A DNA stretch of 64,000 nt from contig JAEEQP010000002.1 in the NCBI GenBank assembly GCA_016285355.1, positions 62,001 through 126,000 of the forward strand, in the 5' to 3' direction. A program made the translations under genes and the position numbers. Of this stretch, positions 8,611 through 18,493 are shown piece after piece (within the stretch, counting starts at the first letter, position 1; every line of letters starts with the position of its first letter). Source of the stretch: Bacteroidales bacterium (GTDB taxonomy: Bacteria > Bacteroidota > Bacteroidia > Bacteroidales > F082). The notes under the pieces were generated by a model. It searched no databases and was not told where the DNA came from. It saw nothing but the letters and a program-made list of their open reading frames with translations.

Positions 8611-8937
8611 TTATATGATAATCATGGTAATAATGAAGGAAACAATCAATAGAAAGACGAAACTTACGCCATGAATGCCTTCACGATTCTCGGTCTTTGG
8701 GAAAACCTTGGTACGGTAGGCAAGGAACCTGGTCAAGAAGTATACCGCAGTGACCACAGTAATTAGGATGGAAACCACCAAAAGGCCATCGACCCAATGA
8801 ATAGGGTCGTCGGCGATGAGAGAAGTTATGATTCCGTCTCCAAGTATAAGAGCTGCAAATGTCCCTAAATAAATAAAGAACTTTGCGATGGAGCCATCCT
8901 CTTGGCTGAAAATCTCAATTTCTTTCAGTTTTCCCAT
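8611..8937 (-). CDS. small membrane protein of unknown function
   Basis: 108 residues with three hydrophobic stretches likely to span the membrane: about 19-42 (FFIYLGTFAALILGDGIIT), 48-70 (VDGLLVVSILITVVTAVYFLT) and 90-108 at the extreme C terminus (GVSFVFLLIVSFIITMIII). The N terminus is charged and cytoplasm-like. No family was recognised. It starts 3 bases after the fba stop codon, so it is very probably co-transcribed with fba and ends at the terminator at 8548-8580. Confidence 0.7.
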   Translation of the reverse strand: MGKLKEIEIFSQEDGSIAKFFIYLGTFAALILGDGIITSLIADDPIHWVDGLLVVSILITVVTAVYFLTRFLAYRTKVFPKTENREGIHGVSFVFLLIVSFIITMIII

Positions 8938-8940
8938 GAT

Positions 8941-9948
8941 TTAGGCATTTTCCAGCTTGTCATTCGAACCCAAGACGTTGATGATCTTGTGCTCGTAGAG
9001 CTTCTTCATGTTGTCGCGGGCGGGACCAAGGTACTTGCGCGGGTCAAACTCGGCGGGCTTCTCGGCGAAGGCCTTGCGGATGGCTGCGGTCATGGCCAGA
9101 CGGCTGTCTGAGTCGATGTTGATTTTGCAGACGGCACTCTTGGCAGCCTTGCGGAGTTGCTCCTCGGGGATACCCACAGCGGCCTTCAACGCACCACCAT
9201 ATTTATTAATGGTGTCAACTTCATCTTGCGGCACCGACGATGAGCCGTGCAGCACGATGGGGAAGCCGGGCAGTTTCTTCTCAATGGCTTCAAGCACGTC
9301 GAAAGCCAACGGAGGCGGCACGAGGCGACCTGTAGCGGGGTCAACGGTGCACTGCTCGGGAGTGAATTTATAAGCGCCATGCGAGGTGCCGATGCTGATG
9401 GCCAGGCTGTCCACACCAGTCTTGGTAACGAAATCGATGACTTCCTCGGGTTTGGTGTAGTGGCTTTCTTCGGCGGCCACTTCGTCTTCCACACCGGCCA
9501 ACACGCCGAGTTCACCTTCAACGGTCACATCGAACTGATGGGCGTAGTCCACGACTTTTTTCGTGAGAGCCACATTCTCGTCGTAGGGGAGGGCAGAGCC
9601 GTCAATCATCACGGACGAGAAGCCCATGTCGATGCAGCTCTTGCAAGTCTCGAAGCTGTCGCCGTGGTCGAGGTGGAGGACGATTTCAGGATGGGCGCAG
9701 CCTAATTCCTTGGCGTATTCCACGGCACCTTGGGCCATGTAACGCAGCAGGGTCTGGTTGGCGTAGTTGCGTGCGCCTTTCGACACCTGCAGGATGACGG
9801 GTGACTTGGTCTCGACGGCTGCCATGATGATGGCCTGCATCTGTTCCATATTGTTGAAGTTGAAGGCTGGGATGGCATAGCCGCCGTCAACCGCCTTGGC
9901 GAACATTTTACGGGTGTTCACGAGCCCTAATTCTTTGTAACTTACCAT
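8941..9948 (-). CDS. fba: class II fructose-bisphosphate aldolase
   Basis: 335 residues with the class II aldolase metal site: IVLHLDHGDS (zinc-binding His and catalytic Asp), the later GELGVLAGVEDE segment, the ISIGTSHGAYKF loop and VLHGSSSVP. These zinc enzymes split fructose-1,6-bisphosphate into glyceraldehyde-3-phosphate and dihydroxyacetone phosphate in glycolysis. The length and sequence match the common Bacteroidales form. The start ATG at 9948 follows a roughly 90-base leader containing a dispersed repeat with a GCCCCTTCGGGGC hairpin. Confidence 0.95.
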   Translation of the reverse strand: MVSYKELGLVNTRKMFAKAVDGGYAIPAFNFNNMEQMQAIIMAAVETKSPVILQVSKGARNYANQTLLRYMAQGAVEYAKELGCAHPEIVLHLDHGDSFETCKSCIDMGFSSVMIDGSALPYDENVALTKKVVDYAHQFDVTVEGELGVLAGVEDEVAAEESHYTKPEEVIDFVTKTGVDSLAISIGTSHGAYKFTPEQCTVDPATGRLVPPPLAFDVLEAIEKKLPGFPIVLHGSSSVPQDEVDTINKYGGALKAAVGIPEEQLRKAAKSAVCKINIDSDSRLAMTAAIRKAFAEKPAEFDPRKYLGPARDNMKKLYEHKIINVLGSNDKLENA

Positions 9949-9982
9949 ATTGATTGTGTTTGTTGATTGTATGTCTTGTTGG

Positions 9983-10056
9983 CGCAGGGACTTACGTCGC
10001 CTGCTTATCGGCTGTCGCCCCTTCGGGGCTTTGCGTCAAATATTTTTGCAAAAGTA
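9983..10056 (-). promoter_or_regulatory. fba promoter and leader with repeat-derived hairpin
   Basis: The minus-strand -7 box TACTTTTG is the complement of 10049-10056. Downstream, the leader (9983-10030) contains CGCCTGCTTA followed by the hairpin GCCCCTTCGGGGC (10017-10029). The same arrangement, CGCCTGCTTA then GCCCCTACGGGGC, recurs at about 26910-26943, so this leader hairpin is a copy of a dispersed repeat and not necessarily a regulatory element. Confidence 0.5.
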
Positions 10057-10077
10057 GGAATTTGTTTCAAAACTTTA

Positions 10078-13000
10078 TCATCTTACACTTACTTTCTTGG
10101 AACAACTCCCATTTTCAGTGCTCAACTTGATGATATACAAGCCTGAAACAAAGCTGCTTAAGTCAAGGCACAATGTCTCGCCTTTCTGCAAATGGTGGAC
10201 GTTTTTGGTCATCATGCGTTCGCCCAATAGGTTGTAGACTTCAACCACAGCCTTGCCTTGCAGCGTTTCAGCAACAACAAGATTGACTTTCCCCTCGGTC
10301 GGGTTGGGGAAGAGGTCAAAGCTGACGGATGGCCATTCGGGTGTGGAATAACCGATGAGACTGATAATCTTTGTTATAGGCTCCACTTCGCAGCCGTTGT
10401 CCGCTGTCACAGAAAGGGTGACTTCAGCGTCGCCTTCGTGCAGATTCCATGCGATGTCGATGGCGTTTCCTTGACTGTAAATGTAACCAGCCTCAGTGGG
10501 CTCGATTTGCCAGAGGTAACGAACACCTTCCTGATTCTCAATGGAGTAATGACTAATCCTGTTTTCGTATTTGTTCACGATGCTGTCGCCTTCGATGTGA
10601 CCGGTCAGGCTGAAGTCGTTGAGCAACGTGAGGCGCATCGTGCTGCTGATGGTGTCGGTTGGGTTCAAGGCATGAAGGGTTAAGGTGACATTGCCGTCGA
10701 CAAGGTCTTGTTCTCCAGGGATATAGACAGCGTTGATGAGGGTTTCGTCCTCAAACTGTCCGTCACCGTCAGTGGTCCAAAACGCCGATTGATGGTCGTA
10801 TGCGTATGCATCGCCGAGTGTCACCGAGGCCATATTGCACAACATCATGTCATCGCCGGCGTAGGCAATGGGGGTATGCTTGGGCGGGAAGCAAAGGTTG
10901 TCGATTTTGACCTGTTGACTTTCAGGGTTTTCCATATCAAACATCCAGTTGAATTGGGAATCTCTCTTCGTGAACCTCACCTCGCCATAATGCCATTCGG
11001 GACTTGAAAACAGGACGCTTTCGTTGATGGACCTCAAATAAAAAGTCAAGGACTCGTTGGGGTCGGTTTTGTAGTGGAAAGAGAGTTTGCCGTCATGTTC
11101 AATGAGCTGCGACCTCAGCCTGACTTTGAGCGAGGAATTTGTAACAGTGTCAGAGTTTGAAACAAAGCATCGTTCTCCCTCAAAGGCATCCTCGGTGCAA
11201 TATTCCCACCGATGGGCTCCGGTGTTGGTCCACAGGAAGAATGGGTTCAGCGTGTCGGTCTCGAAGTTTTCAAAGATACCTCCATATTGTATGATGGTGT
11301 CATAATAGGCGTGCTTTCCGCCATATTGCACATCAAGCCGCGATTGCAGCCAGGCACCTGTGACATCGTTGGGCAAGGTGTTGAGCTCAAAAGTGACGGT
11401 CCAAGCCTCGTCAGGCATCAGGTTCTCTTGTCGGGGCGCGTTTTCGACCTCGACAAAAGGTGCTCTGACATACAGGTTGGCCTGTGACAGCTCGATGCGC
11501 GAGTGTCCTGTGTTTTTCAACGCAAAGGTGATGCTTGAAGGACCTTCCGTGCTGATGTGGGTCGAAGGCTCGCCCTCAGCGGTCTTGGGCCAAAACTCCG
11601 GCTCGATGGTGATGACAGGAGCGTTACCTGTGACTTTGATGTCGTCTTCGTGGATGTTCTCGTTTTCGTGGAAGCGCACCTTGAGACGGATGACGGTTTG
11701 GTCGGGCACGTCGTCGGCTATCTTGATTTCAAACGCGTCATTTAAGGTAGCGGAGGTATTACCGTTTATCGGTGAATAGTGTGCCGTGCCTTGCAGGATT
11801 TCGATGTAAGGCGATTCGCAAAGAAGCGTGATTTCTCCGTCTTCGGAATTGACCTCGCTATGGTTGCGCAGCGTGACATCTAAGGTGACGTATTCGCCGT
11901 AATCGAGTTGGCCGTTGTTGTCCTGGTCGTTGAACGAAGCGGCATCCAAGGAAACGAAAGGCAGGTTGGGCGAAATGACCGTGACTTGCTGCTCGAAACG
12001 GACACGGTTTTGTTTGGTCACGGTGACGATGAAACGTTCGCCAATGGGCAGAAGAGGTAAGGCAAAATCTTGGGGATGTCCGGTAGCTTGGGCCACTGCA
12101 AGGATTTCGTCGCCGTGCGTTAAGCAGATGGTAGCCCCTTCTTCCGCCGTCATGGTGTATTGCAATTGGTTGTTAGTGTATTGGATGGCATCAACGACCA
12201 TCTGCTGCGGCACTTCCGTACAAAGGTTAAGGTAGCTCTCGCCCAAATAATGGAACACGTTCTGCGTGGTGGTGACTTTTTGTGGCCACCAGTTGGGCAT
12301 GAAGGCATGTTGGTTGAGGAACAATTTGCCAGCGACGAGGGCATAGGCAGGTCGTGTAAACTCGGGCTGTGTCATTGTGCCCATGTCAGGCAAAAAGTCG
12401 GGCCAAAAGTTGTCGATAAAGCCCCAGGTGAGGATGTCGTTGAAATGCGAATGGGTGACCGTGGTCGCCCCAATGCCGCCGAGGGCACCCACATCGGCTT
12501 TGCAGAACTCGTAAACCATGGGGTCTATTCCCATAGACCAATAGTAGTCGGAAAACTCAAAGAATTCAACTTTGGAATATAATGCAGCATCGCAGCCGAT
12601 GGAAAGGACGAAAGTGGGCTCCGTGTTCGTCAAGTTCTGGACTTCGTATGATTCCATCCACGGACTGCACCACAAGTCGTAGGAGGAATGGTCGCGATAC
12701 AAGGTCAGAAACGAGTTTTGGTTGAGCGCTTCTAAGAGATAAGAGTAATCCATTGGGTCGCGCCAATCATTGAGTGTGTCTGGACTTTGAGCAATGTAGT
12801 TCTGTCCGTTAGGCCCGAAATAGTCGACCACTACATCGGTATTGTAGCCTGTTGACCAAGCCGTGTCGGGGGGTATGGGTTCGGATTGAGCGTATACCAT
12901 GTAAAAATTATTGGGGTGCCGTCCGAGCTTGTTGCGGAAGAATCCGTTGACGCTTTGTGAGGTAATTAAAAACCATTTGTTGTTTTCGTAACTGGAGGTG

Positions 13001-14214
13001 ATGATGGGCTGGTCGTAAAAGCTGGGTTGAGTGGGCGGATTGGTTTCGTATTGGATGAGCTTGTTCACCTGCGTGCGGTATTCTTGCAAGTTGGTGGCAG
13101 GAAGGCGGCTGAGCGCCAGGTCGGGGATGCTGTCGTCGTTCATGTCGGCGTAGGGATTGTCGGAACTGTAATAATAGTCTATCAGTTCATAACCATTGTC
13201 GTAACTCTTGAAAAGAAGCCCGAACCCTGGAATGCCTGACGAAGCCCAATAAAAGTTGTTGCCTACCTCTAAAGTGTCTATGCCGCTGAAAATCATCACC
13301 GCCGCGGGAGGTATGGCCCAATGGTCGTAGGCGTTTTTGATGTAGTTTTTGATGGTGTTGGCATCATTGCCGCCGCATTCCGTCGTGGAGACCACCTTGG
13401 TCAAGATGCCTTGCTTGGTGCGGAATTGCTTCAAGGTGTCGGCGTAGGCCAAAATGTCTTCATCGTCGGGGGAGATGATGAGGTATTCGCAGCCTTCTTC
13501 CTTGTTTCTGATGGCATCGTTGAGCAAGTCGTAATAATGCGCCTCGGGTAGCATGTCGCTGTTGATGACCAAATCGCGCAGGATGTGGTCCCATTCTGGG
13601 TTGCGGTAACGCGCCTCGCCAAACTGACCGCCGCTTTCAAAGTGGACTTTGATGTCCATGTCGTAGATGACTTCCAAGGTCTTCCTGACAGGATTGTAGC
13701 GGAAAGGCGTCACGCTGAGCATGACTACATCAAGACCACGGATTTGTGTGGTCTCGGCAATGACCACGTTTTCCTTGGGGAAATTGGCGTCTTTCCTGAA
13801 AACGCTCATGTCTTTTTGCATCCTTGGCTTACCGACGGCGGCGTTGCCCTGCACAACGGCGGCAGGCAAGAGTTCGATGCCGTTCAAGGTCTGGCTGCCC
13901 TTTTCGCTGACTTCAATGCTGACCGTAGCACCCTTGGGCACGGCGATGTAGCGGTTCTCGAAAGGAAGGTTGGGCAAGCCCTCGGCAAAGGAGCCGAAGC
14001 TGCCTTTCAGGATAATCTCCTGACCTTTGACTTCGCCGTTGTCGATGTCGGAGATGCCGATTTCTGAGAGGGAATAATGCAAGGAAAGTCCTGTTGCGGT
14101 ACTGCTTTCGATGCTGAAGCCTTGCGGATGACTGGTGCGGAAACTGAAGGTCTCCTGAGCGTTCATGATGCCGAAGGCTAAGATGATGGTTGAGAGTAAA
14201 AATAGGCGTTTCAT
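10078..14214 (-). CDS. gingipain-type C25 cysteine peptidase with T9SS sorting domain (copy 1)
   Basis: 1378 residues. Order: signal peptide ending near NAQ (1-19), C25-type propeptide (about 25-230), the peptidase domain opening with CEYLIISPDDEDILAYADTL, Ig-like modules, a PKD-like module beginning AYAGDDMMLCN, and a Por secretion tail (FDLFPNPTEGKVNL ... GLYIIKL). The catalytic pair is visible as H509 (YRDHSSYD) and C541 (LSIGCDAA), 32 residues apart as in gingipains (33). Such enzymes are secreted by the T9SS and anchored to or released from the cell surface. Whether it prefers Arg or Lys cannot be read. A terminator (14255-14290) and its own promoter separate it from copy 2. Confidence 0.92.
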   Translation of the reverse strand: MKRLFLLSTIILAFGIMNAQETFSFRTSHPQGFSIESSTATGLSLHYSLSEIGISDIDNGEVKGQEIILKGSFGSFAEGLPNLPFENRYIAVPKGATVSIEVSEKGSQTLNGIELLPAAVVQGNAAVGKPRMQKDMSVFRKDANFPKENVVIAETTQIRGLDVVMLSVTPFRYNPVRKTLEVIYDMDIKVHFESGGQFGEARYRNPEWDHILRDLVINSDMLPEAHYYDLLNDAIRNKEEGCEYLIISPDDEDILAYADTLKQFRTKQGILTKVVSTTECGGNDANTIKNYIKNAYDHWAIPPAAVMIFSGIDTLEVGNNFYWASSGIPGFGLLFKSYDNGYELIDYYYSSDNPYADMNDDSIPDLALSRLPATNLQEYRTQVNKLIQYETNPPTQPSFYDQPIITSSYENNKWFLITSQSVNGFFRNKLGRHPNNFYMVYAQSEPIPPDTAWSTGYNTDVVVDYFGPNGQNYIAQSPDTLNDWRDPMDYSYLLEALNQNSFLTLYRDHSSYDLWCSPWMESYEVQNLTNTEPTFVLSIGCDAALYSKVEFFEFSDYYWSMGIDPMVYEFCKADVGALGGIGATTVTHSHFNDILTWGFIDNFWPDFLPDMGTMTQPEFTRPAYALVAGKLFLNQHAFMPNWWPQKVTTTQNVFHYLGESYLNLCTEVPQQMVVDAIQYTNNQLQYTMTAEEGATICLTHGDEILAVAQATGHPQDFALPLLPIGERFIVTVTKQNRVRFEQQVTVISPNLPFVSLDAASFNDQDNNGQLDYGEYVTLDVTLRNHSEVNSEDGEITLLCESPYIEILQGTAHYSPINGNTSATLNDAFEIKIADDVPDQTVIRLKVRFHENENIHEDDIKVTGNAPVITIEPEFWPKTAEGEPSTHISTEGPSSITFALKNTGHSRIELSQANLYVRAPFVEVENAPRQENLMPDEAWTVTFELNTLPNDVTGAWLQSRLDVQYGGKHAYYDTIIQYGGIFENFETDTLNPFFLWTNTGAHRWEYCTEDAFEGERCFVSNSDTVTNSSLKVRLRSQLIEHDGKLSFHYKTDPNESLTFYLRSINESVLFSSPEWHYGEVRFTKRDSQFNWMFDMENPESQQVKIDNLCFPPKHTPIAYAGDDMMLCNMASVTLGDAYAYDHQSAFWTTDGDGQFEDETLINAVYIPGEQDLVDGNVTLTLHALNPTDTISSTMRLTLLNDFSLTGHIEGDSIVNKYENRISHYSIENQEGVRYLWQIEPTEAGYIYSQGNAIDIAWNLHEGDAEVTLSVTADNGCEVEPITKIISLIGYSTPEWPSVSFDLFPNPTEGKVNLVVAETLQGKAVVEVYNLLGERMMTKNVHHLQKGETLCLDLSSFVSGLYIIKLSTENGSCSKKVSVR

Positions 14215-14239
14215 AACTCAAAAAGTTTGTTTCATGCGA

Positions 14240-14247
14240 CAAAAGTA
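14240..14247 (-). promoter_or_regulatory. promoter -7 box of C25 peptidase copy 1
   Basis: TACTTTTG on the minus strand, 26 bases before the ATG, directly downstream of the preceding terminator. Confidence 0.6.
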
Positions 14248-14254
14248 CAAAAAT

Positions 14255-14290
14255 AAAAAAATGTGTCAAGCGTTTTGACACATTTTTTTT
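14255..14290 (-). terminator. bidirectional intrinsic terminator between C25 copies 2 and 1
   Basis: AAAAAATGTGTCAA pairs with TTGACACATTTTTT around a five-base loop, flanked by A-tracts and T-tracts on both sides. It follows the stop codon of copy 2 by about 25 bases. Confidence 0.85.
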
Positions 14291-14313
14291 CAAGGTGTAG
14301 AAATTTTATCCAA

Positions 14314-17300
14314 TCAGGGCATCACGACGACTTTGACACTTGTCACGACATCGTTTTGGATGACTTGCAAGGTGTAAATGCCTTCGCCCCCAAATTTGGA
14401 AGTTGCAATGGTCGTGGTCCCTGAGCTTGTCGAAGGGCCACTTCCTTGCATTCTGCATTCATACACAACTTTTCCCATCAAGTCAACGACACGCAAAACA
14501 GCTTCGCCTTCAAGGTTAGATTTTACGTAAAGGACACCGTTTGCAGGATTAGGATAAACTTCAACGGCAACACTTTGTTGCTCGTCAATTCCAGTGGAGT
14601 TGAACACATTGACCACCATGGCTTCGGAAATCGAGGTGGAGCCACAAGTGTTCTCGTATGCGTAGGCAATTTTGACCTCGCCTCGGTATTCGCCGTCCCA
14701 TTCCACAAGGGCGTGAGAACCTTCGCCAACGATAGTGCCCGCTGTTTCAGGTTCGATGCTCCAAGTGTAAAGGACATCTTCAATTTCTTCCGCCGTGTAC
14801 TCGCTTTGGCTGACCAAACGCAAGTCTACCTCATTGACTCCTGATGGCATTTCGGGCTTGTAGCTCGGCTCGAAGTAAGGCAACAGGCTGACCGTCACCG
14901 TGCTGCTTTGCTGGCTTTGGTTATAGGCGCAGATGCCTGTGAGGGTGAGTTCCACTTTTCCTTCAGCTTTGTCGGCTTCGCCAAAAGTATAGATGGGATG
15001 CTCCAAGGTGGCGTCGTCGAAAGTGCCGTCGCCGTTAGTGGACCATGTAAACTCCTTTTGGTTGTAGATGTAGCCTTCAGGCGTGAAAGTGGTGTTGGGG
15101 CAGGTCTCAGTGTCGTCGCCGGCATAAAGCACCATCTTGGCAAAAGGCGGGAAACGCAAGTCGTCAATCATGACAGCATCCTCACCGGCACTGCCTTCGT
15201 TGTCTTTCTTGAAGGTAAAACGCACCACATTGCTTCCGGCAGGCAGCTCAAATTCAGCGCGTTCCCAGTCTCCGATGCCGCTCCAAGTGCCCACCTCCTG
15301 ACCGTTCAGGGTAAGGCTAAGCACGTCGCCCTCCTCGGTAGAGGTCTTGTGAAGGAATGAAAACGTGCCGTCGATGTCGGTGTCAATGCCGATAAAGAGG
15401 TTGGCGATGATCTTGTCGCTGATGGTTGGCGACCTCATGCAATGGCCTCCAGAAGCGGTGGCATCTTCAGCGATGAACCACTTCTTATGGCCCGAACCCA
15501 AGTTCCATTGCATGTCTTCGTTGAGGGTCTCGTCTTCAAAATCCTCAGAAGTGTAGCCCAAAAAGATTTGGCTCTTCAAACAGTCGGTGTGGAATCCGCT
15601 TTCGGCTTGCAGGCTGTAGTTGATGACGCCGTCGATGGCATTTTCATCCACATTTGCGCGGAAGGTGACTTGTCCAGTGGTACCCGCGTCAATGGCTGGA
15701 ATGGAGACTTCAGCCTCGTCAACGCTGAGGAATGGAGCCATAAGGTTGAATCGGTTGCTGATTTCCAACGACTTGCTTTCGCCTTGGTTTTCAATGTCGA
15801 AGGTCAGGTAGGAGGGAGTGCCTTGTATCAGGCGGTCCATCGTGTTGCCGTCCAAGTCGGTGATACTGAGCTGGCCGTATTTCAGTTTGGGTGCTTTCAC
15901 AGCGAGGGTCACGCTGTCAACAAACGAGTGGTTTGCATTTTCCATTTTCAGATGGAACTTCACCTTTTCCTGGTCGTTCAGTTCGTCGCCGAAATGCACG
16001 GTGAAAGCATCGTTTTGCATCTGGATTTCGTCAGCGTTCATGCCGTTATAATTAAAGGTGTTTTCCGTGATTTCCACGGCAGGGTGGTTGCAGGAAAGGG
16101 TGACATTGAAGCTGTCCATGGGGGAGAAGCCCGCATTGTGCAGACTGATGCCGAACCGGCAGGTCTCGTTGTAGTCGGGGGCATGGTTGTCGTTGCCTTC
16201 CGCGTCGTTGATTTCTATGGCGTTGAAAATCAGGTAGGGGCCTTCGGTGGGTATCGTTTGGATGTTGTGCTCGTAGCGGTAATAGTTCTGCTTGGTGATG
16301 GTGAGTTTCACAACGGTGCCGACTTCTTGCGGCGTGACGGAGACGGTTTGCGTGTCGCCAGTGGCCATGTCGAAGCCGATGATTTGTCCGTTGGCGGTCA
16401 GGCAGATGGTGGCGCCTTCGTCGGCTTTAATCTGGTATTGCTCGCTTCCGGCGGGAATCACAGGCAACATCTCCACGGTGAGTTCCTGCGGCACTTCGCT
16501 GTAGAGGGTCATGTAGGCGTCGCCATGCTGGTGGAACAGATAGTAAGTAATTGTCTTCCAGTCGTTATCGGTCCATGAGGACTGTTTGAGGAAGAATTTT
16601 CCGGCAGCGTTGCCGAAGGCGGGGCGCAAGAAATTCGTTTCATGTTGCGTGCCATAGGTGGGCATGAAGTCGGGCCACATGTTGTCGTAAGCGCCCCAAA
16701 CGTAGATGTCGTTGACGAAGGAATAGGAGACTTGCGTGGCAGCGATGAGGCCCAAGGCACCGTGTTGGTGGCGGTGGAATACCTCGGCGAAGCAGCCGTC
16801 ACTCCCCATTCCGCTGTAGTCGAATTTGCCGGTGAGGCAGTTGTTCGACATGACGTAGGTGAGATTCTCGTTGGTCAGCTTTTTGATGAAGCCGATGCTG
16901 TAGCTGGGTTCGCCCCAAAGCTCCTCCGCGCCGTGGTCGCGGTGCTGGATGAGGAAGGCACCCTTGTTGATGGCCTCGTTCACCGAGTTGCCTGTCGCGC
17001 TCCAGTCGGTGAGGTGCGACATGGTCTGGGGGACATAGCCGCAACCTATGGGTCCGAAATAGTCGAGTACGGTGTTGGTGTGCTCGTAGGTCGACCAACG
17101 GCTCCCCGGCGTGCCTTGGTAGATGGCGTTCTGGCGGACAGGATGCTTACCGAGTTCGTATTCCCAGAAGCCGTTCACCACTTCGGAGCAGAGCTGGAAC
17201 CAACGCTCCAACTGGAAGCCCATGGCCGTGACAGGATGGTCGTAGAAATAGGGGTCAGTGGGCGGCCTGCGCTCGTAGTCAAGGTCTTTCTTGATCATGT

Positions 17301-18402
17301 GGTACATCTCGTCGTAGTCGCGACCGGTGATGCGGCCCAAGATGATTTGGGGCATGTTGTTGCCGCCCATCACCGAATAGGCGTGGTCGGAGATGTAGGG
17401 GTTGTAGCTGTCGCCGCCTGGGTGGTTGTTCATGGTGTAGGAGACGATGCCTTGGGTGGGGTCGGTGTTATGGTCGCCCATTAGGAGTACCGCCGCAGGG
17501 GGCATGTCCCAAGTGTTGTAGGCGTTGCGGATGAAGTTCCTGATAGCAGTGTAGTTGTTGCCTCCGCATTCGCTCACCGTAAAGATTTCAGTGGGGATGC
17601 CTTGCTCGACTCTGAACTGCTTGATGCTGTCGGCCAATTGGATGAAGTCCTCGTTGTCGGGGGTGATAATCATGTATTCGCAGCCGGTCTCGCGGTTTTC
17701 GTAATGTTTGCGCAAACGTTCACCGTAATCGATTTCGGGCAGGACATCATGGTTGAGGATCATGTCCTGAAGAATTTGGTCCCATTCAGGGGTACGATAA
17801 CGCGGGTCGCCGTACGTTTCATCGCCTCCTTCAAAATCCAATTCCAATTCCATATCGCTATAAACCACCAATTCCTTGGTCACAGGGTTGTATTGGAACG
17901 GCATCACGCCCACCTCGACCACCTGCACGCCACGGATGCTGCTGACCTCCGAAACCTGAAACGGCGACTCGGGATAGAAGGCATTGCGCCCATAGATGTC
18001 GGCGTTTTTCCGGTAGACGGCAGGGGCGTTGTCGTTGTCCAATTGCGGCACCGCCGCAGGGATGAGGTCTACGTTTTGGATGACCTTGGTCTTGGACGAA
18101 ACCATCTTCAGCGAGGGTGTCGCGCCGTTGGGGATGGCAATGAAGGTGCTGTTGCTCGGCAAGTCTGGGGCACCGGCCTCGTTGGGAAGATAAATGCCCG
18201 ATAGGGTGATCACTTGTCCCTGCACCTCGGCGCGGTCGGCATCCTCGATGGTGACGGCACCGATATGATGGCGGAAGGTCAGTTGGTTGTCGCTCCTGTT
18301 GCTGATGCTGAATCCGTTGGGTTCGCTGTTGAAGCGGTATTCTTGGGCTTGTAGTGCGATGCCTGCCGCTATGGCGAGGGCGAAAAACAGTGCTTTTTTC
18401 AT
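14314..18402 (-). CDS. gingipain-type C25 cysteine peptidase with T9SS sorting domain (copy 2)
   Basis: 1362 residues from the ATG at 18402, where MKKALFFALAIAAGIALQAQ forms a signal peptide. The layout parallels copy 1: propeptide, peptidase domain (CEYMIITPDNEDFIQLADSI), catalytic H490 (QHRDHGAEE) and C522 (MSNNCLTGK) 32 residues apart, Ig-like modules, an AYAGDD-type PKD-like module, and a Por secretion tail (VEVYPNPANGVLYV ... GIYTLQV). Near the C terminus the peptide GPSTSSGT comes from a dispersed repeat (14416-14439) inserted in frame between the sorting-domain strands. It is the most divergent of the three copies around the active cysteine. Confidence 0.92.
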   Translation of the reverse strand: MKKALFFALAIAAGIALQAQEYRFNSEPNGFSISNRSDNQLTFRHHIGAVTIEDADRAEVQGQVITLSGIYLPNEAGAPDLPSNSTFIAIPNGATPSLKMVSSKTKVIQNVDLIPAAVPQLDNDNAPAVYRKNADIYGRNAFYPESPFQVSEVSSIRGVQVVEVGVMPFQYNPVTKELVVYSDMELELDFEGGDETYGDPRYRTPEWDQILQDMILNHDVLPEIDYGERLRKHYENRETGCEYMIITPDNEDFIQLADSIKQFRVEQGIPTEIFTVSECGGNNYTAIRNFIRNAYNTWDMPPAAVLLMGDHNTDPTQGIVSYTMNNHPGGDSYNPYISDHAYSVMGGNNMPQIILGRITGRDYDEMYHMIKKDLDYERRPPTDPYFYDHPVTAMGFQLERWFQLCSEVVNGFWEYELGKHPVRQNAIYQGTPGSRWSTYEHTNTVLDYFGPIGCGYVPQTMSHLTDWSATGNSVNEAINKGAFLIQHRDHGAEELWGEPSYSIGFIKKLTNENLTYVMSNNCLTGKFDYSGMGSDGCFAEVFHRHQHGALGLIAATQVSYSFVNDIYVWGAYDNMWPDFMPTYGTQHETNFLRPAFGNAAGKFFLKQSSWTDNDWKTITYYLFHQHGDAYMTLYSEVPQELTVEMLPVIPAGSEQYQIKADEGATICLTANGQIIGFDMATGDTQTVSVTPQEVGTVVKLTITKQNYYRYEHNIQTIPTEGPYLIFNAIEINDAEGNDNHAPDYNETCRFGISLHNAGFSPMDSFNVTLSCNHPAVEITENTFNYNGMNADEIQMQNDAFTVHFGDELNDQEKVKFHLKMENANHSFVDSVTLAVKAPKLKYGQLSITDLDGNTMDRLIQGTPSYLTFDIENQGESKSLEISNRFNLMAPFLSVDEAEVSIPAIDAGTTGQVTFRANVDENAIDGVINYSLQAESGFHTDCLKSQIFLGYTSEDFEDETLNEDMQWNLGSGHKKWFIAEDATASGGHCMRSPTISDKIIANLFIGIDTDIDGTFSFLHKTSTEEGDVLSLTLNGQEVGTWSGIGDWERAEFELPAGSNVVRFTFKKDNEGSAGEDAVMIDDLRFPPFAKMVLYAGDDTETCPNTTFTPEGYIYNQKEFTWSTNGDGTFDDATLEHPIYTFGEADKAEGKVELTLTGICAYNQSQQSSTVTVSLLPYFEPSYKPEMPSGVNEVDLRLVSQSEYTAEEIEDVLYTWSIEPETAGTIVGEGSHALVEWDGEYRGEVKIAYAYENTCGSTSISEAMVVNVFNSTGIDEQQSVAVEVYPNPANGVLYVKSNLEGEAVLRVVDLMGKVVYECRMQGSGPSTSSGTTTIATSKFGGEGIYTLQVIQNDVVTSVKVVVMP
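14416..14439. repeat. TGTCGAAGGG-type repeat inside C25 peptidase copy 2
   Basis: CCCTGAGCTTGTCGAAGGG (14419-14437) within the sorting tail, read on the coding strand as GPSTSSGT. Confidence 0.8.
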
Positions 18403-18423
18403 AGTTGATTCATTAACAGGCGA

Positions 18424-18431
18424 CAAAGATA
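18424..18431 (-). promoter_or_regulatory. promoter -7 box of C25 peptidase copy 2
   Basis: TATCTTTG on the minus strand, 22 bases ahead of the ATG at 18402. Confidence 0.6.
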
Positions 18432-18444
18432 GGAATATTAATTG

Positions 18445-18474
18445 AAAAAGGTGGAGTTTCCCCCACCTTTTTGC
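18445..18474 (-). terminator. terminator after the small PLGSG protein gene
   Basis: AAAAAGGTGG pairs with CCACCTTTTT around an eight-base loop. It follows the stop codon at 18494 on the minus strand. Confidence 0.85.
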
Positions 18475-18493
18475 TTATTATTCATTCTCGTTT

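Noticed and set aside
10041..10048. Plus-strand TATTTTTG box abutting the fba promoter
   Set aside because: It faces the 3' end of the minus-strand C25 gene with no plus-strand gene; probably chance in AT-rich sequence.
10078..14214. Calling a C25 copy the T9SS sortase PorU
   Set aside because: All three copies carry their own sorting tails and PKD-like modules typical of secreted substrates; no other T9SS machinery gene is in the window.
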